Assembly (NCBI RefSeq): GCF_026810445.1
Contig: NZ_CP113949.1
Span: forward strand, 5,445,501 to 5,509,500
Origin: Pseudomonas sp. BSw22131
GTDB lineage: Bacteria > Pseudomonadota > Gammaproteobacteria > Pseudomonadales > Pseudomonadaceae
Length of the DNA stretch: 64,000 nt
Direction of reading: 5' to 3'
How positions within the stretch are numbered: the stretch's first letter is position 1; the number at the start of each line of letters is the position of its first letter. The notes under the pieces are model-generated. The model searched no databases and was not told the origin of the DNA. It was given only the letters and a program-made list of their open reading frames with translations. Made by a program: the position numbers and the translations under genes. This document shows positions 55,158 through 63,960 of this stretch, in pieces.

Positions 55158-56159
55158 ATGATCAAAGACCAGCTTGAACGCTTTAACCGCCTGGAACTGC
55201 TGGGCGCACCGACGCCGCTGGAGAAGCTTGAACGGCTGTCGATCTGGGCAGGGCGCGATCTTTACGTCAAACGCGATGACATCACACCGCTCGCGCTGGG
55301 CGGCAACAAGCTGCGCAAACTTGAGTATCTGGCCGCCGACGCGCTGGCCCAAGGCGCTGACACGCTGATCACGGCAGGCGCGATCCAGTCCAATCACGTG
55401 CGACAAACAGCTGCCGTGGCCGCCAGGCTGGGACTGGGCTGCGTGGCGTTGCTGGAAAACCCCATCGGCACCCAAGACCCTCACTACCTGAATAACGGCA
55501 ACCGGCTGCTGCTGGACTTGTTCGACGCCAGGGTTGAGCTGGTCGAGAACCTCGACAACGCTGACGAGCAACTGCAAGCGCTGGCTGAGCGGTTGCAATC
55601 CAGTGGCAGAAAACCCTATCTCGTGCCGATTGGCGGCTCCAATGCGTTGGGCGCGCTGGGCTACGTGCGAGCAGGCTTTGAGCTGGCCGAGCAGATTCGT
55701 CAGTCGGGGCTTGAGTTTGCTGCAGTGGTGCTGGCCTCGGGCAGTGCCGGCACACACAGCGGCCTGGCATTGGCGTTGGCTGAGGTGCTGCCACAGTTGC
55801 CGGTGATTGGCGTGACGGTTTCCCGGCCTGAAGAAACCCAGGCGCCCAAAGTGCAAGGGCTTGCCGAACGCACGGCGCAGCTGCTCAGCGTGCCGCTACC
55901 GCCCGCGTTCAAGGTGCAACTGTGGGACGAGTATTTTGGGCCACGGTATGGCGAGCCGAATGCCGGAACGCTATCGGCGATCAAGCTGGTGGCCAGCCAT
56001 GAGGGTCTGTTGCTGGACCCGGTTTACACCGGCAAGGCGATGGCCGGCTTGCTCGACGGCATTGGCCGCCAGCGCTTCAACGACGGGCCGATCATTTTCC
56101 TGCACACCGGTGGCGCCCCCGCGCTTTTTGCTTATCCGGACGTATTTTCCGGGCAGTGA
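55158..56159 (+). CDS. dcyD: D-cysteine desulfhydrase (PLP enzyme)
   Basis: A 333-residue fold-type II PLP enzyme of the ACC deaminase/D-cysteine desulfhydrase family. PLP-binding Lys51 is in [13 protein letters not shown], with substrate-contact residues in [19 protein letters not shown] and phosphate-binding [10 protein letters not shown]. It converts D-cysteine to pyruvate, sulfide and ammonia. A cystine-type ABC transporter follows directly, as in the enterobacterial yedO (dcyD)-fliY-yecS-yecC cluster, which supports D-cysteine over ACC as substrate. Confidence 0.9.
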   Translation: MIKDQLERFNRLELLGAPTPLEKLERLSIWAGRDLYVKRDDITPLALGGNKLRKLEYLAADALAQGADTLITAGAIQSNHVRQTAAVAARLGLGCVALLENPIGTQDPHYLNNGNRLLLDLFDARVELVENLDNADEQLQALAERLQSSGRKPYLVPIGGSNALGALGYVRAGFELAEQIRQSGLEFAAVVLASGSAGTHSGLALALAEVLPQLPVIGVTVSRPEETQAPKVQGLAERTAQLLSVPLPPAFKVQLWDEYFGPRYGEPNAGTLSAIKLVASHEGLLLDPVYTGKAMAGLLDGIGRQRFNDGPIIFLHTGGAPALFAYPDVFSGQ

Positions 56160-56343
56160 CGGCCGAGCTAAACCCATGCCGGGATCTGGCGCGCAGACGA
56201 GAGGTCGGATATGCCGACACTCGCAAGCATGCGCCTTGGCTTGTGCGGCAGGCCACTGAAAAAGCTGGATAAACTTTTAGCGTCACAGTAGCTTTCGTGC
56301 ACGTCTGATTCTTGCCGGATATTCCAATAAACAGGGGACTCTC

Positions 56344-57141
56344 ATGAACATGTCTGCAATCCGCCGCACCTTTTTGCTGTCGGCGTTTAACCTGGTGCTG
56401 GGCACCGGTCTGGTCAGCCAGGCAGTGGCTGGCGATCAACTTGATACGATCAAAAAGAACGGCACCCTTAAAGTGGGTCTGGAAGGCACGTATCCACCGT
56501 TCAGCTTCGTCGATACCAACGGCAAGCTGAGCGGTTTCGAAGTCGAGTTCTCCGAAGCACTCGCCAAGGAGTTGGGCCTCAAAGTGCAGCTGCAAGCAAT
56601 GCCATGGGCCGGCATTCTGGCCGCTCTGGAATCCAAGCGTCTGGACGTGGTGATCAACCAGGTAACCATTTCCGACGAGCGCAAGAAGAAGTATGACTTC
56701 TCCACGCCTTACACCATTTCCGGCATCCAGGCGCTGGTGCAGAAAAAAGACGCTGACAAGTTCAAGACTGCAGCAGACCTCAAGGACCACAAGATCGGCG
56801 TGGGCCTGGGCACCAACTACGAACAATGGCTGAAAGAGAACGTACCGGGCGCCATCGTCAAAACCTACGACGATGATCCGACCAAATATCAGGACCTGCG
56901 CGTAGGCCGTATCGATGCAATTCTGGTGGACCGCCTGGCCGCACTGGAACTGGTTGCCAAGACCAAAGACACATTGGCTGTCTCTGGCAAACCGTTCTCG
57001 CGTCAGGAGTCCGGTATCGCGTTGCGCAAGGGCGAACCCGAGCTGCTGGATGCGATCAACAAAGCCATCGACAAAATGCGTGCAGACGGCACGCTTGCCA
57101 AGCTGTCGCAGAAGTACTTCCAGGCTGACGTTACCCAATGA
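56344..57141 (+). CDS. tcyJ: Cystine ABC transporter, periplasmic binding protein
   Basis: A 265-residue family 3 solute-binding protein with a signal peptide (about 1-29, ending SQAVAG) and the family start LKVGLEGTYPPFSFVDTNGKLSGFEVE. Close likeness to FliY/TcyJ and the operon order (dcyD upstream; permease and ATPase downstream) indicate L-cystine or diaminopimelate/D-cysteine-type ligands. The ATG at 56344 follows an AGGGGA ribosome site. The stop overlaps the permease start by 4 bp. Confidence 0.9.
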   Translation: MNMSAIRRTFLLSAFNLVLGTGLVSQAVAGDQLDTIKKNGTLKVGLEGTYPPFSFVDTNGKLSGFEVEFSEALAKELGLKVQLQAMPWAGILAALESKRLDVVINQVTISDERKKKYDFSTPYTISGIQALVQKKDADKFKTAADLKDHKIGVGLGTNYEQWLKENVPGAIVKTYDDDPTKYQDLRVGRIDAILVDRLAALELVAKTKDTLAVSGKPFSRQESGIALRKGEPELLDAINKAIDKMRADGTLAKLSQKYFQADVTQ

Positions 57142-57806
57142 TTGAATCGTTTCTCCAGCTCTTCTGGGAATCATTGCCGTTCCTGCTCAAGGGGATGATG
57201 TACACCATTCCCTTGAGCCTGGGCAGCATGGTTTTCGGCCTGTCGCTGGGCTTCGGCCTGGCGTTGATGCGGCTGTCGCGGCTAATCGTTCTGCGCGGTA
57301 TTGCACGGGTTTACGTGTCGTTCTTTCGCGGTACGCCGCTGCTTGTACAGCTGTTCATGATCTATTACGGCCTGCCGCAGTTGGGGATCGAGCTTGACCC
57401 GATTCCCGCTGCGCTGATCGGTTTATCGCTGAACATGGGCGCCTACGCCTGCGAAATTCTGCGTTCAGCCATCTCCTCGGTAGACCGTGGTCAGTGGGAA
57501 GCAGGCGCCAGCATCGGCATGACCCGAGCGCAGATCATGCGTCGGGCAATCCTGCCGCAAGCAGCGCGTACTGCATTGCCACCGCTGGGCAACAGCTTCA
57601 TTTCGCTGGTCAAGGATACCGCGCAGGCCGCCACGATCCAGGTGCCCGAACTGTTCCGTCAGGCGCAGCTGATTTCATCGCGCACGTTCGAAATCTTCTC
57701 GATGTACCTCACCGTTGCGCTGATGTACTGGGTGCTGTCGACCATCCTGTCGCATTTCCAGAACCGGCTCGAAACCAGGGTCAATCGCCATGACGTGGAG
57801 TCCTGA
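57138..57806 (+). CDS. tcyL: Cystine ABC transporter, permease
   Basis: A 222-residue HisM/GlnP-type permease with about five membrane helices. The EAA loop is QWEAGASIGMTRAQIMRRAILPQAARTALPP. It starts inside the tcyJ stop codon and ends 3 bp before tcyN. It forms the membrane channel of the cystine importer and corresponds to E. coli YecS. Confidence 0.92.
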   Translation: MIESFLQLFWESLPFLLKGMMYTIPLSLGSMVFGLSLGFGLALMRLSRLIVLRGIARVYVSFFRGTPLLVQLFMIYYGLPQLGIELDPIPAALIGLSLNMGAYACEILRSAISSVDRGQWEAGASIGMTRAQIMRRAILPQAARTALPPLGNSFISLVKDTAQAATIQVPELFRQAQLISSRTFEIFSMYLTVALMYWVLSTILSHFQNRLETRVNRHDVES

Positions 57807-57809
57807 AGC

Positions 57810-58553
57810 ATGATCGTGGTTGAAAAACTGACCAAGGAATTCAAAGGCAATCAGGTGCTCAAGGGCATTGATCTGCGTGTTGAGGCAGGAGAAGTGGTGG
57901 CTATCATCGGGCCCAGCGGCTCCGGGAAAACCACGTTGCTGCGGTGCCTGAATTTTCTTGAAGAACCTACCAGCGGCACCATCGTGGTAGGCGATATCAA
58001 GATTGATGGCAGCCGTCCGCTGAGCCAGCAACAAGGGCTGATTCGGCAGCTACGCCAGCACGTAGGCTTCGTGTTCCAGAACTTCAACCTGTTCCCCCAC
58101 CGTACAGCGCTGGAAAACGTCATCGAAGGCCCGTTGGTGGTCAAGAAAATGGCCAAAGACGCCGCCGTGGCGCTGGGCCGCAGCTTGTTGGCGAAAGTCG
58201 GGTTGGCAGGCAAGGAAGACGCCTACCCGCGTCGTTTGTCTGGCGGGCAACAGCAGCGCGTGGCGATTGCACGCGCGCTGGCGATGGAGCCGGAAGTCAT
58301 TCTGTTCGACGAGCCGACCTCCGCTCTGGACCCGGAACTGGTGGGCGAGGTGCTCACCGCGATTCGGGCGCTGGCCGAGGAAAACCGCACGATGGTCATC
58401 GTCACGCACGAGATGAGTTTTGCGCGAGACGTCGCCAATCGGGTGGTATTCATCGACAAGGGTGTGATCGTTGAGCAGGGCGAGGCCAAAGCCTTGTTTG
58501 CCAATCCGCAAGAAGAGCGCACCCGTCAGTTTCTCGAACGCAGCAGGAATTGA
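57810..58553 (+). CDS. tcyN: Cystine ABC transporter, ATPase
   Basis: A 247-residue ABC ATPase with Walker A GPSGSGKTT (34-42), Q-loop VFQNFNLFPH, signature LSGGQQQR, Walker B VILFDEPTSALDPE and the switch His in IVTHEMSFARDVA. These are the polar-amino-acid importer hallmarks. It follows the permease gene by 3 bp and corresponds to E. coli YecC. A hairpin at 58574-58597 ends the operon. Confidence 0.94.
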   Translation: MIVVEKLTKEFKGNQVLKGIDLRVEAGEVVAIIGPSGSGKTTLLRCLNFLEEPTSGTIVVGDIKIDGSRPLSQQQGLIRQLRQHVGFVFQNFNLFPHRTALENVIEGPLVVKKMAKDAAVALGRSLLAKVGLAGKEDAYPRRLSGGQQQRVAIARALAMEPEVILFDEPTSALDPELVGEVLTAIRALAEENRTMVIVTHEMSFARDVANRVVFIDKGVIVEQGEAKALFANPQEERTRQFLERSRN

Positions 58554-58573
58554 TCCTACAGATGCAACTCCCA

Positions 58574-58597
58574 AAACGGCGCTAATTAGCGCCGTTT
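58574..58597. terminator. Palindromic terminator after tcyN
   Basis: AAACGGCGCTAATTAGCGCCGTTT is a perfect 24-bp palindrome 20 bp after the tcyN stop, with GC-rich arms and a short T run (TTTCTT). Confidence 0.8.
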
Positions 58598-59129
58598 CTT
58601 ACAGCCTTACATTTACACAACTTTAATCCCATCTAAAGAGTGGTTCGGTTATGCGAGCAGCGCAGCACCGACGTATCTATTTTTATTCTCTGCCTTTTAC
58701 AAATTGATTCAGCCGGTATTGAGCGAGTAATTTTCATAGTGGGCATTCATGTCCGAATATCGTCAGCTTAGCCTCTCTTAGCGCCTCCTCCCGCAACCTC
58801 ATTTATCAATAAGTAGGAACGCCTAACCTCTAAAAGCTGAAGAACTCAGTCAACTTGTAGGAAAGATCTTTTTCTTATGAACATTTGGCTATAACCGTTA
58901 TTCCCCCATTGACATTCAGCCAACAACACAATTACCTCGAGAGTAACGAGCAGGGCACTCGCACAACTTTCAAGTGGCGATTTGAGACCAATTGTAATGT
59001 TTGCCATAAGTTCGTACTGAGCGTGTACTCATCCGCACCAGAGACGTGCCCCGTTGATTAAGCCCACGAAGCTGCGCACGCATTTGATCTACGCAGACAT
59101 GGTTACCACCATTAAATGAGTATTCTGAT
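58598..59129. other. AT-richer intergenic region
   Basis: These 532 bases separate the cystine transporter terminator from the Ig-like repeat gene. They are richer in A and T than the flanks. No gene with a ribosome site, no REP and no clear promoter pair was found; a TTGACA at 58909-58914 lacks a -10 partner. Confidence 0.5.
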
Positions 59130-59858
59130 ATGACCCACAATGCATTCAAACCCGCACCCTTCAAATTGCTCGCCCCTTACCTCCCTCAAGCCAACAAGCA
59201 CGGGATTGGCTCCGTCGCCGCGGCCAGCCTGGCTGTCAATATCGACCCTTACCCGGATATGGACATCGGCGACCTCGTGGAACTTTTTTGGGGCGATTGT
59301 TATGTCGCTTCAAAACTCCTGACAGCATCTGATATTGGCCATACCTGCGTGCTGCATGTTCCACAAAGCTTTCTGAATACAGGCAAAGTTAAAACTTACT
59401 ATAGCGTTAAAAAGATCGGCAGCCAGGCTGTTCAGTCGTCGCCGTTCAAACTTTGGGTCAAACTGGAACCCCCCGGCGGCGAATTGATCGGCCCCGACCT
59501 GTACGAAAATCAGGGACTGCAAGCGTTGTCATTTCCTCACACAGTCTTGCTCCACGGGCTAAACAAAACGCACATGAGCAACGGCATTGATGTATCGATT
59601 AAGGCGTATCCAAACATGGACGCCTACGACGAAATTACCCTGAGCTGGGGCGATACACGTATTGATCTGCCGATCGTGACTCAGGAGGACGTTGGCCAGC
59701 CCATCACCTTTCACCTCCCCGGCGCCTTTATCAAAGAAGCGAGTGCGGGTGCGCCACAGGATGTGACGTACTGCGTCATTGACCGGGTAGGAAACAACTC
59801 GATGTGGGCGCCTTCGCGGACGATCAGCGTGGCCATGGACAAGCATCGCGACGTTTGA
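59130..59858 (+). CDS. Protein of two tandem Ig-like repeats, unknown function
   Basis: A 242-residue protein of two homologous segments of about 110 residues. Repeat 1 has YPDMDIGDLVELFWGD with a later VLHVPQSFLNTGKVKTYYSV. Repeat 2 has YPNMDAYDEITLSWGD with ITFHLPGAFIKEASAG and VTYCVIDRVGNNS. Each shows the pattern aromatic-Pro-x-Met-Asp, then a Trp-Gly-Asp strand, as in the Ig-like modules of large Pseudomonas surface or insecticidal-type proteins. No signal peptide or membrane segment is visible. It is isolated between sulfur genes and slightly AT-rich upstream, suggesting transfer. Function is unknown. Confidence 0.72.
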   Translation: MTHNAFKPAPFKLLAPYLPQANKHGIGSVAAASLAVNIDPYPDMDIGDLVELFWGDCYVASKLLTASDIGHTCVLHVPQSFLNTGKVKTYYSVKKIGSQAVQSSPFKLWVKLEPPGGELIGPDLYENQGLQALSFPHTVLLHGLNKTHMSNGIDVSIKAYPNMDAYDEITLSWGDTRIDLPIVTQEDVGQPITFHLPGAFIKEASAGAPQDVTYCVIDRVGNNSMWAPSRTISVAMDKHRDV

Positions 59859-60030
59859 GTCTGTGTGCACTCACCTGCGCGGCAGCCGAGGGCGAGCTCA
59901 CGTTATTGCCCTTCTATGCTTATTCCAAAATTCAAGTTTATTTAGTTTTTATACACGCTTAGGGTATATGCACCGGACCACCGGACCATCGTCATCTTTA
60001 CCGCCGCAGCAGCGGCTCAACGAGGTTCGC

Positions 60031-60105
60031 ATGGCCATTTCTACAATTACCCCCGTGCACAACGCCAGGGAATTGCGCGCTTGCAGAGGTCGCCACCATG
60101 ACTGA
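60031..60105 (+). CDS. Candidate 24-residue leader peptide upstream of sfnB
   Basis: An ATG at 60031 with GAGG 5 bp upstream opens a 24-codon frame that ends RACRGRHHD and stops with the TGA overlapping the sfnB start (ATGACTGA region, 60098-60105). Good ribosome site, tight coupling and one cysteine codon near the end suggest a sulfur-responsive leader or simply a coupling peptide. No attenuator hairpin was found. Confidence 0.45.
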   Translation: MAISTITPVHNARELRACRGRHHD

Positions 60106-61339
60106 TCTGAGCGCCACTCACGTCCAGCACTCACTGGACGTATCGCCTTCCCTGTTGCCGGCAGCATTGCTGCGCAACGACGCAGAAGCCATCGCCGCCG
60201 CCCACGAACTTGCCAAAGCGGTACGCGTAAATGCCGCGCAGCGTGATCGTGAGCGGCAATTGCCTTGGTCAGAAATCGAGCAATTCACCTGCAGCGGTCT
60301 GGGTGGCATCTCGGTCCCCCAGGCTTATGGCGGGCCGCAGGTCTCCTTCGCCACCGTAGCAGAGGTGCTCAGGATTTTGTCAGCGGCAGATCCCGCAGTA
60401 GGACAGATCCCGCAGAACCACTTCGGCATCCTCCATTCATTGAGCGGCAGCGCCAGCGAATCCCAGAAAACAGCCCTGTTCGGCAGCGTGCTTCAGGGCG
60501 CAAGAATCGGGAACGGCGGGCCGGAACGCGGCACCAAAAACACCCTTGATCTGCGGGCGCGCCTGACAGCCGACGGCGACCGGTTCCTACTCAACGGTGA
60601 AAAGTTTTACTCAACCGGCGCGCTGTTTGCGCACTGGGTCGCGGTCAAGGCGCTGAACGATAACGGCGATCAGGTGCTGGTGTTCGTCAAGCGCGGCACG
60701 CCGGGGCTGCACATCGTTGACGACTGGTCAGGCTTCGGCCAGCGCACCACGGCCAGCGGCACTGTGCTGCTGACCGATGTGAGCGTCAGCGACGAATGTG
60801 TGATTGAACACGGGAAACTGGTCCTGATGCCCAATATTCAGGGCGCCGTTTCTCAACTGATCCAGGCCGCCATTGACGCAGGCATCGCGCGTGAGGCCAT
60901 CGATGACAGCATCACCTTTGTGCGCGAGCGCTCGCGCCCGTGGATCGAGGCCAACATCGAACGCGCCAGCGACGACCTCTATGTCATTGCCGACATCGGC
61001 AAACTCAAGCTCGAACTGCACGCCGCCGAGGCGCTGTTGCGAAAAGCTGGCCGGGTGCTGGACGAAATCGCAGCCAGCCCGATCACTGAGCAATCCGCTG
61101 CCAGAGCGTCTATCGCGGTCGCTGAAGCCAAAGTCCTGACCACCGAAGTTGCCCTGCAAGCCAGCGAGAAGTTGTTCGAGCTGGCCGGCAGCCGCGCCAC
61201 GCTTGCCGAGTTCAACCTGGACCGGCACTGGCGCAACGCACGGGTCCACACCCTGCACGACCCCGTCCGCTGGAAGGTCCACGCCGTGGGCGCCTACCAC
61301 CTCAACGGCGCCCTGCCTGCCCGCCACTCCTGGATCTGA
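60098..61339 (+). CDS. sfnB: SfnB-family sulfur acquisition oxidoreductase (acyl-CoA dehydrogenase fold), copy 1
   Basis: A 413-residue acyl-CoA-dehydrogenase-fold flavoprotein of the SfnB type, linked in Pseudomonas to growth on organosulfur compounds such as dimethyl sulfone under sulfate limitation. Family features are ARDRER-like QRDRERQLPW, VGQIPQNHFGIL, LNGEKFYSTGALFAHW, DDWSGFGQRTTASGTV and the C-terminal HWRNARVHTLHDPVRWKVHA. GAGG lies 8 bp before the ATG. It is the first of a tandem pair; an FMN-dependent monooxygenase follows. The exact substrate is unknown. Confidence 0.86.
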   Translation: MTDLSATHVQHSLDVSPSLLPAALLRNDAEAIAAAHELAKAVRVNAAQRDRERQLPWSEIEQFTCSGLGGISVPQAYGGPQVSFATVAEVLRILSAADPAVGQIPQNHFGILHSLSGSASESQKTALFGSVLQGARIGNGGPERGTKNTLDLRARLTADGDRFLLNGEKFYSTGALFAHWVAVKALNDNGDQVLVFVKRGTPGLHIVDDWSGFGQRTTASGTVLLTDVSVSDECVIEHGKLVLMPNIQGAVSQLIQAAIDAGIAREAIDDSITFVRERSRPWIEANIERASDDLYVIADIGKLKLELHAAEALLRKAGRVLDEIAASPITEQSAARASIAVAEAKVLTTEVALQASEKLFELAGSRATLAEFNLDRHWRNARVHTLHDPVRWKVHAVGAYHLNGALPARHSWI

Positions 61340-61361
61340 CCAGACCACTGGAATCACTGTT

Positions 61362-62582
61362 ATGAGCGCTACTGTTTCGCTGCCTGAGCATCAGACGGCA
61401 ACCACCATCGTGATCATCAAAGATGACGCCCAAGCACTGAACATCGCGCGGGACCTGGCCTTGCGCTTCAAACAAGGCAGCAGCGCGCGTGATCGCGAGC
61501 GCCGCTTGCCGCATGCCGAACTCGAACAGTTTTCGCAGTCCGGTCTGTGGGCCATCAGCGTCCCAAAAGCCTTTGGCGGCGCGGGTGTTTCCAATGTCAC
61601 GCTGGCCGAAGTCATTCGCATCATTGCGGCAGCTGACGGCTCACTCGGGCAGATCCCGCAAAATCATTTCTACGCCCTTGAAGTCTTGCGCGTGAATGGC
61701 AATTCGGAGCAGCAGCGACGCCTGTACTCAGAAGTTCTCGCAGGGCAGCGCTTCGGGAATGCGCTTGCAGAACTGGGCACCAAAAACGCCCATGAGCGGA
61801 CGACGCACCTGTCCCGAGACGGCGAAGGATTTCGCATTAGCGGGCGTAAGTTTTATTCCACCGGAGCGCTGTACGCACAGCGAATTCCCACGTCGGTGAT
61901 CGACGAAGACGGCATTCAGCAGTTGGCGTTCGTACCGGCAAATACGCCCGGCCTTACAGTGATCGACGACTGGAGCGGTTTTGGCCAGCGCACCACGGGC
62001 AGCGGCTCGGTGGTGTTCGACAACGTACCTGTCAACGCCGCAGATGTGGTCCCGTTTCAAACTGCCTTCGAGCGCCCGACCACTGTCGGTCCGTTGGCGC
62101 AGATCCTTCATGCCGCTATCGACACCGGCATTGCCCGCGCCGCCTTTGAAGACGCGCTGCATTTCGTCCGCACCCGCACACAGCCGTGGATCGATTCCGG
62201 TATCGAAAAGGCGGTGGATGATCCGCTCACCCTGCACAGCTTCGGCAAGCTCGGTATTCGCTTGCACGCTGCAGAAGCGCTGCTTGAGCGCGCAGGGGAG
62301 TTTCTGGACCGCGCTCAGGCGGACAGCAGCCCTGAAAACGTCGCCGCAGCCTCCATTGCCATCGCCGAAGCGCGCGCCATCAGCACCGAAATCTCACTCG
62401 CCGCAGGCAGCACGCTGTTCGAACTGGCCGGGTCGCAGGCAACGCTCGCCGAACACAATCTGAACCGCCACTGGCGCAATGCACGGGTGCACACGCTGCA
62501 CGACCCGGTGCGCTGGAAGTATCACGCCATCGGCAATTTCTACCTCAATAACGTCAATCCGCCGCGTCGAGGGACGATCTGA
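61362..62582 (+). CDS. sfnB: SfnB-family sulfur acquisition oxidoreductase, copy 2
   Basis: A 406-residue paralogue of the preceding gene, starting at 61362, 22 bp after its stop. It shares SARDRERRLPHAELEQF, LGQIPQNHFYALEVL, ISGRKFYSTGALYAQR, DDWSGFGQRTTGSGSVVF and HWRNARVHTLHDPVRWKYHA with copy 1, so the pair arose by tandem duplication. It shares one base with the start of the LLM monooxygenase (TGATG), implying coordinated synthesis and probably flavin or substrate hand-over between the enzymes. Confidence 0.86.
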   Translation: MSATVSLPEHQTATTIVIIKDDAQALNIARDLALRFKQGSSARDRERRLPHAELEQFSQSGLWAISVPKAFGGAGVSNVTLAEVIRIIAAADGSLGQIPQNHFYALEVLRVNGNSEQQRRLYSEVLAGQRFGNALAELGTKNAHERTTHLSRDGEGFRISGRKFYSTGALYAQRIPTSVIDEDGIQQLAFVPANTPGLTVIDDWSGFGQRTTGSGSVVFDNVPVNAADVVPFQTAFERPTTVGPLAQILHAAIDTGIARAAFEDALHFVRTRTQPWIDSGIEKAVDDPLTLHSFGKLGIRLHAAEALLERAGEFLDRAQADSSPENVAAASIAIAEARAISTEISLAAGSTLFELAGSQATLAEHNLNRHWRNARVHTLHDPVRWKYHAIGNFYLNNVNPPRRGTI

Positions 62583-63946
62583 TGAGCAAGAAAAAAATCC
62601 TTCTCAACGCCTTCAACATGAACTGCATCGGCCATATCAATCACGGTTTCTGGACCCACCCGAGGGACACGTCCACCCAGTACAAGACGCTCGAATACTG
62701 GACGGATCTGGCGCAGTTGCTGGAGCGCGGCCTGTTCGACGGCCTGTTCATCGCCGACATCGTGGGCGTCTATGACGTGTATCAGAACTCGGTGGATGTG
62801 ACGCTCAAGGAGTCGATTCAATTGCCGGTCAACGATCCACTGTTGCTGTTATCGGCGATGGCGGCTGTTACCCGCAACCTCGGTTTTGGCCTGACCGCCA
62901 ATCTGACGTACGAAGCGCCGTATCTGTTCGCACGCCGCATGTCGACGCTGGACCACCTGAGCCGCGGACGCGTGGGCTGGAACATCGTCACCGGCTATCT
63001 GGACAGCGCAGCCAAGGCAATGGGCCTCAACGAACAGAATGGGCACGACCGCCGTTACGACCAGGCCGATGAATATCTGGAGGTGCTTTACAAACTCTGG
63101 GAGGGCAGCTGGGAAGATGGTGCGGTCATCGATGACCGGCAGGCCCGCGTCTACGCCCAGCCGGACAAAGTGCACAAGGTCCGGCACAAGGGAGAGTTTT
63201 ATCAGGTTGAGGGGTATCACCTGTGTGAGCCCTCGCCGCAACGCACACCGGTGTTGTTTCAGGCGGGCAGTTCCGAGCGCGGTTTGCAGTTTGCAGGAGC
63301 CAACGCTGAGTGCGTGTTCATCAGCGGGCAGAACAAAGCCTCAACCCGCGAGCAGGTGGACAAGGTCCGCGCCGTGGCTCAGAGCGCGGGGCGTAACCCT
63401 GACGACATCAAGGTGTTCATGGGGCTGAACGTGATCGTCGGCAAAACCGAAGCACAGGCCCAGGCCAAGCTCGCCGAATATCAGGGTTATGCCAGCGCCG
63501 AGGCCGGACTTGCGCATTTCGCCGCGTCGACCGGGATCGATTTTGCCGAATACGAACTGGACGAGCCGATCCAGCATGTGAAGGGCAACGCGATTCAATC
63601 GGCCACCAAAATCCTCAAGAACAACGATTGGACCCGGCAAAAACTACTCGACCAGCATGCCTTGGGTGGCCGCTATATCACACTGGTCGGCTCTGGGGAG
63701 CAGGTCGCGGACGAGCTGGAATCCTGGATCGCCGAGACCGGGCTCGATGGCTTCAACCTGACACGAATCGTCACCCCAGAGAGCTACGAGGACTTTATTG
63801 ATCTGGTGATCCCCGAGCTGCAGCGCCGTGGCTCGTACAAGACTGCTTACGAGAGCGGCACGCTGCGCGAAAAACTGTTTCCCGACGGCGGTGCACGATT
63901 GCCCGAGCGGCATGCGGGAGCGAGCTTCAGAACACACAACAAATAG
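62582..63946 (+). CDS. LLM-class FMN-dependent monooxygenase, NtaA/SnaA/DszA/DmoA type
   Basis: A 454-residue bacterial-luciferase-like monooxygenase using reduced FMN. It starts KKILLNAFNMNCIGHINHGF and has GLFDGLFIADIVGVYDVY, STLDHLSRGRVGWNIVTGYL and FQAGSSERGLQFAGANAECV, all hallmarks of the NtaA/SnaA/DszA/DmoA family. Members oxidise sulfides, sulfones, dibenzothiophene sulfone or nitrilotriacetate. Clustering with two SfnB genes and cystine transport points to an organosulfur compound. It needs a separate flavin reductase, not found in the window. Confidence 0.88.
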   Translation: MSKKKILLNAFNMNCIGHINHGFWTHPRDTSTQYKTLEYWTDLAQLLERGLFDGLFIADIVGVYDVYQNSVDVTLKESIQLPVNDPLLLLSAMAAVTRNLGFGLTANLTYEAPYLFARRMSTLDHLSRGRVGWNIVTGYLDSAAKAMGLNEQNGHDRRYDQADEYLEVLYKLWEGSWEDGAVIDDRQARVYAQPDKVHKVRHKGEFYQVEGYHLCEPSPQRTPVLFQAGSSERGLQFAGANAECVFISGQNKASTREQVDKVRAVAQSAGRNPDDIKVFMGLNVIVGKTEAQAQAKLAEYQGYASAEAGLAHFAASTGIDFAEYELDEPIQHVKGNAIQSATKILKNNDWTRQKLLDQHALGGRYITLVGSGEQVADELESWIAETGLDGFNLTRIVTPESYEDFIDLVIPELQRRGSYKTAYESGTLREKLFPDGGARLPERHAGASFRTHNK

Positions 63947-63960
63947 ATCGCACGTCCTTT

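Noticed and set aside
58970..59164. A 64-codon minus-strand frame overlapping the start of the Ig-like gene
   Set aside because: No ribosome site or domain, and it overlaps the 5' end of a better-supported gene.
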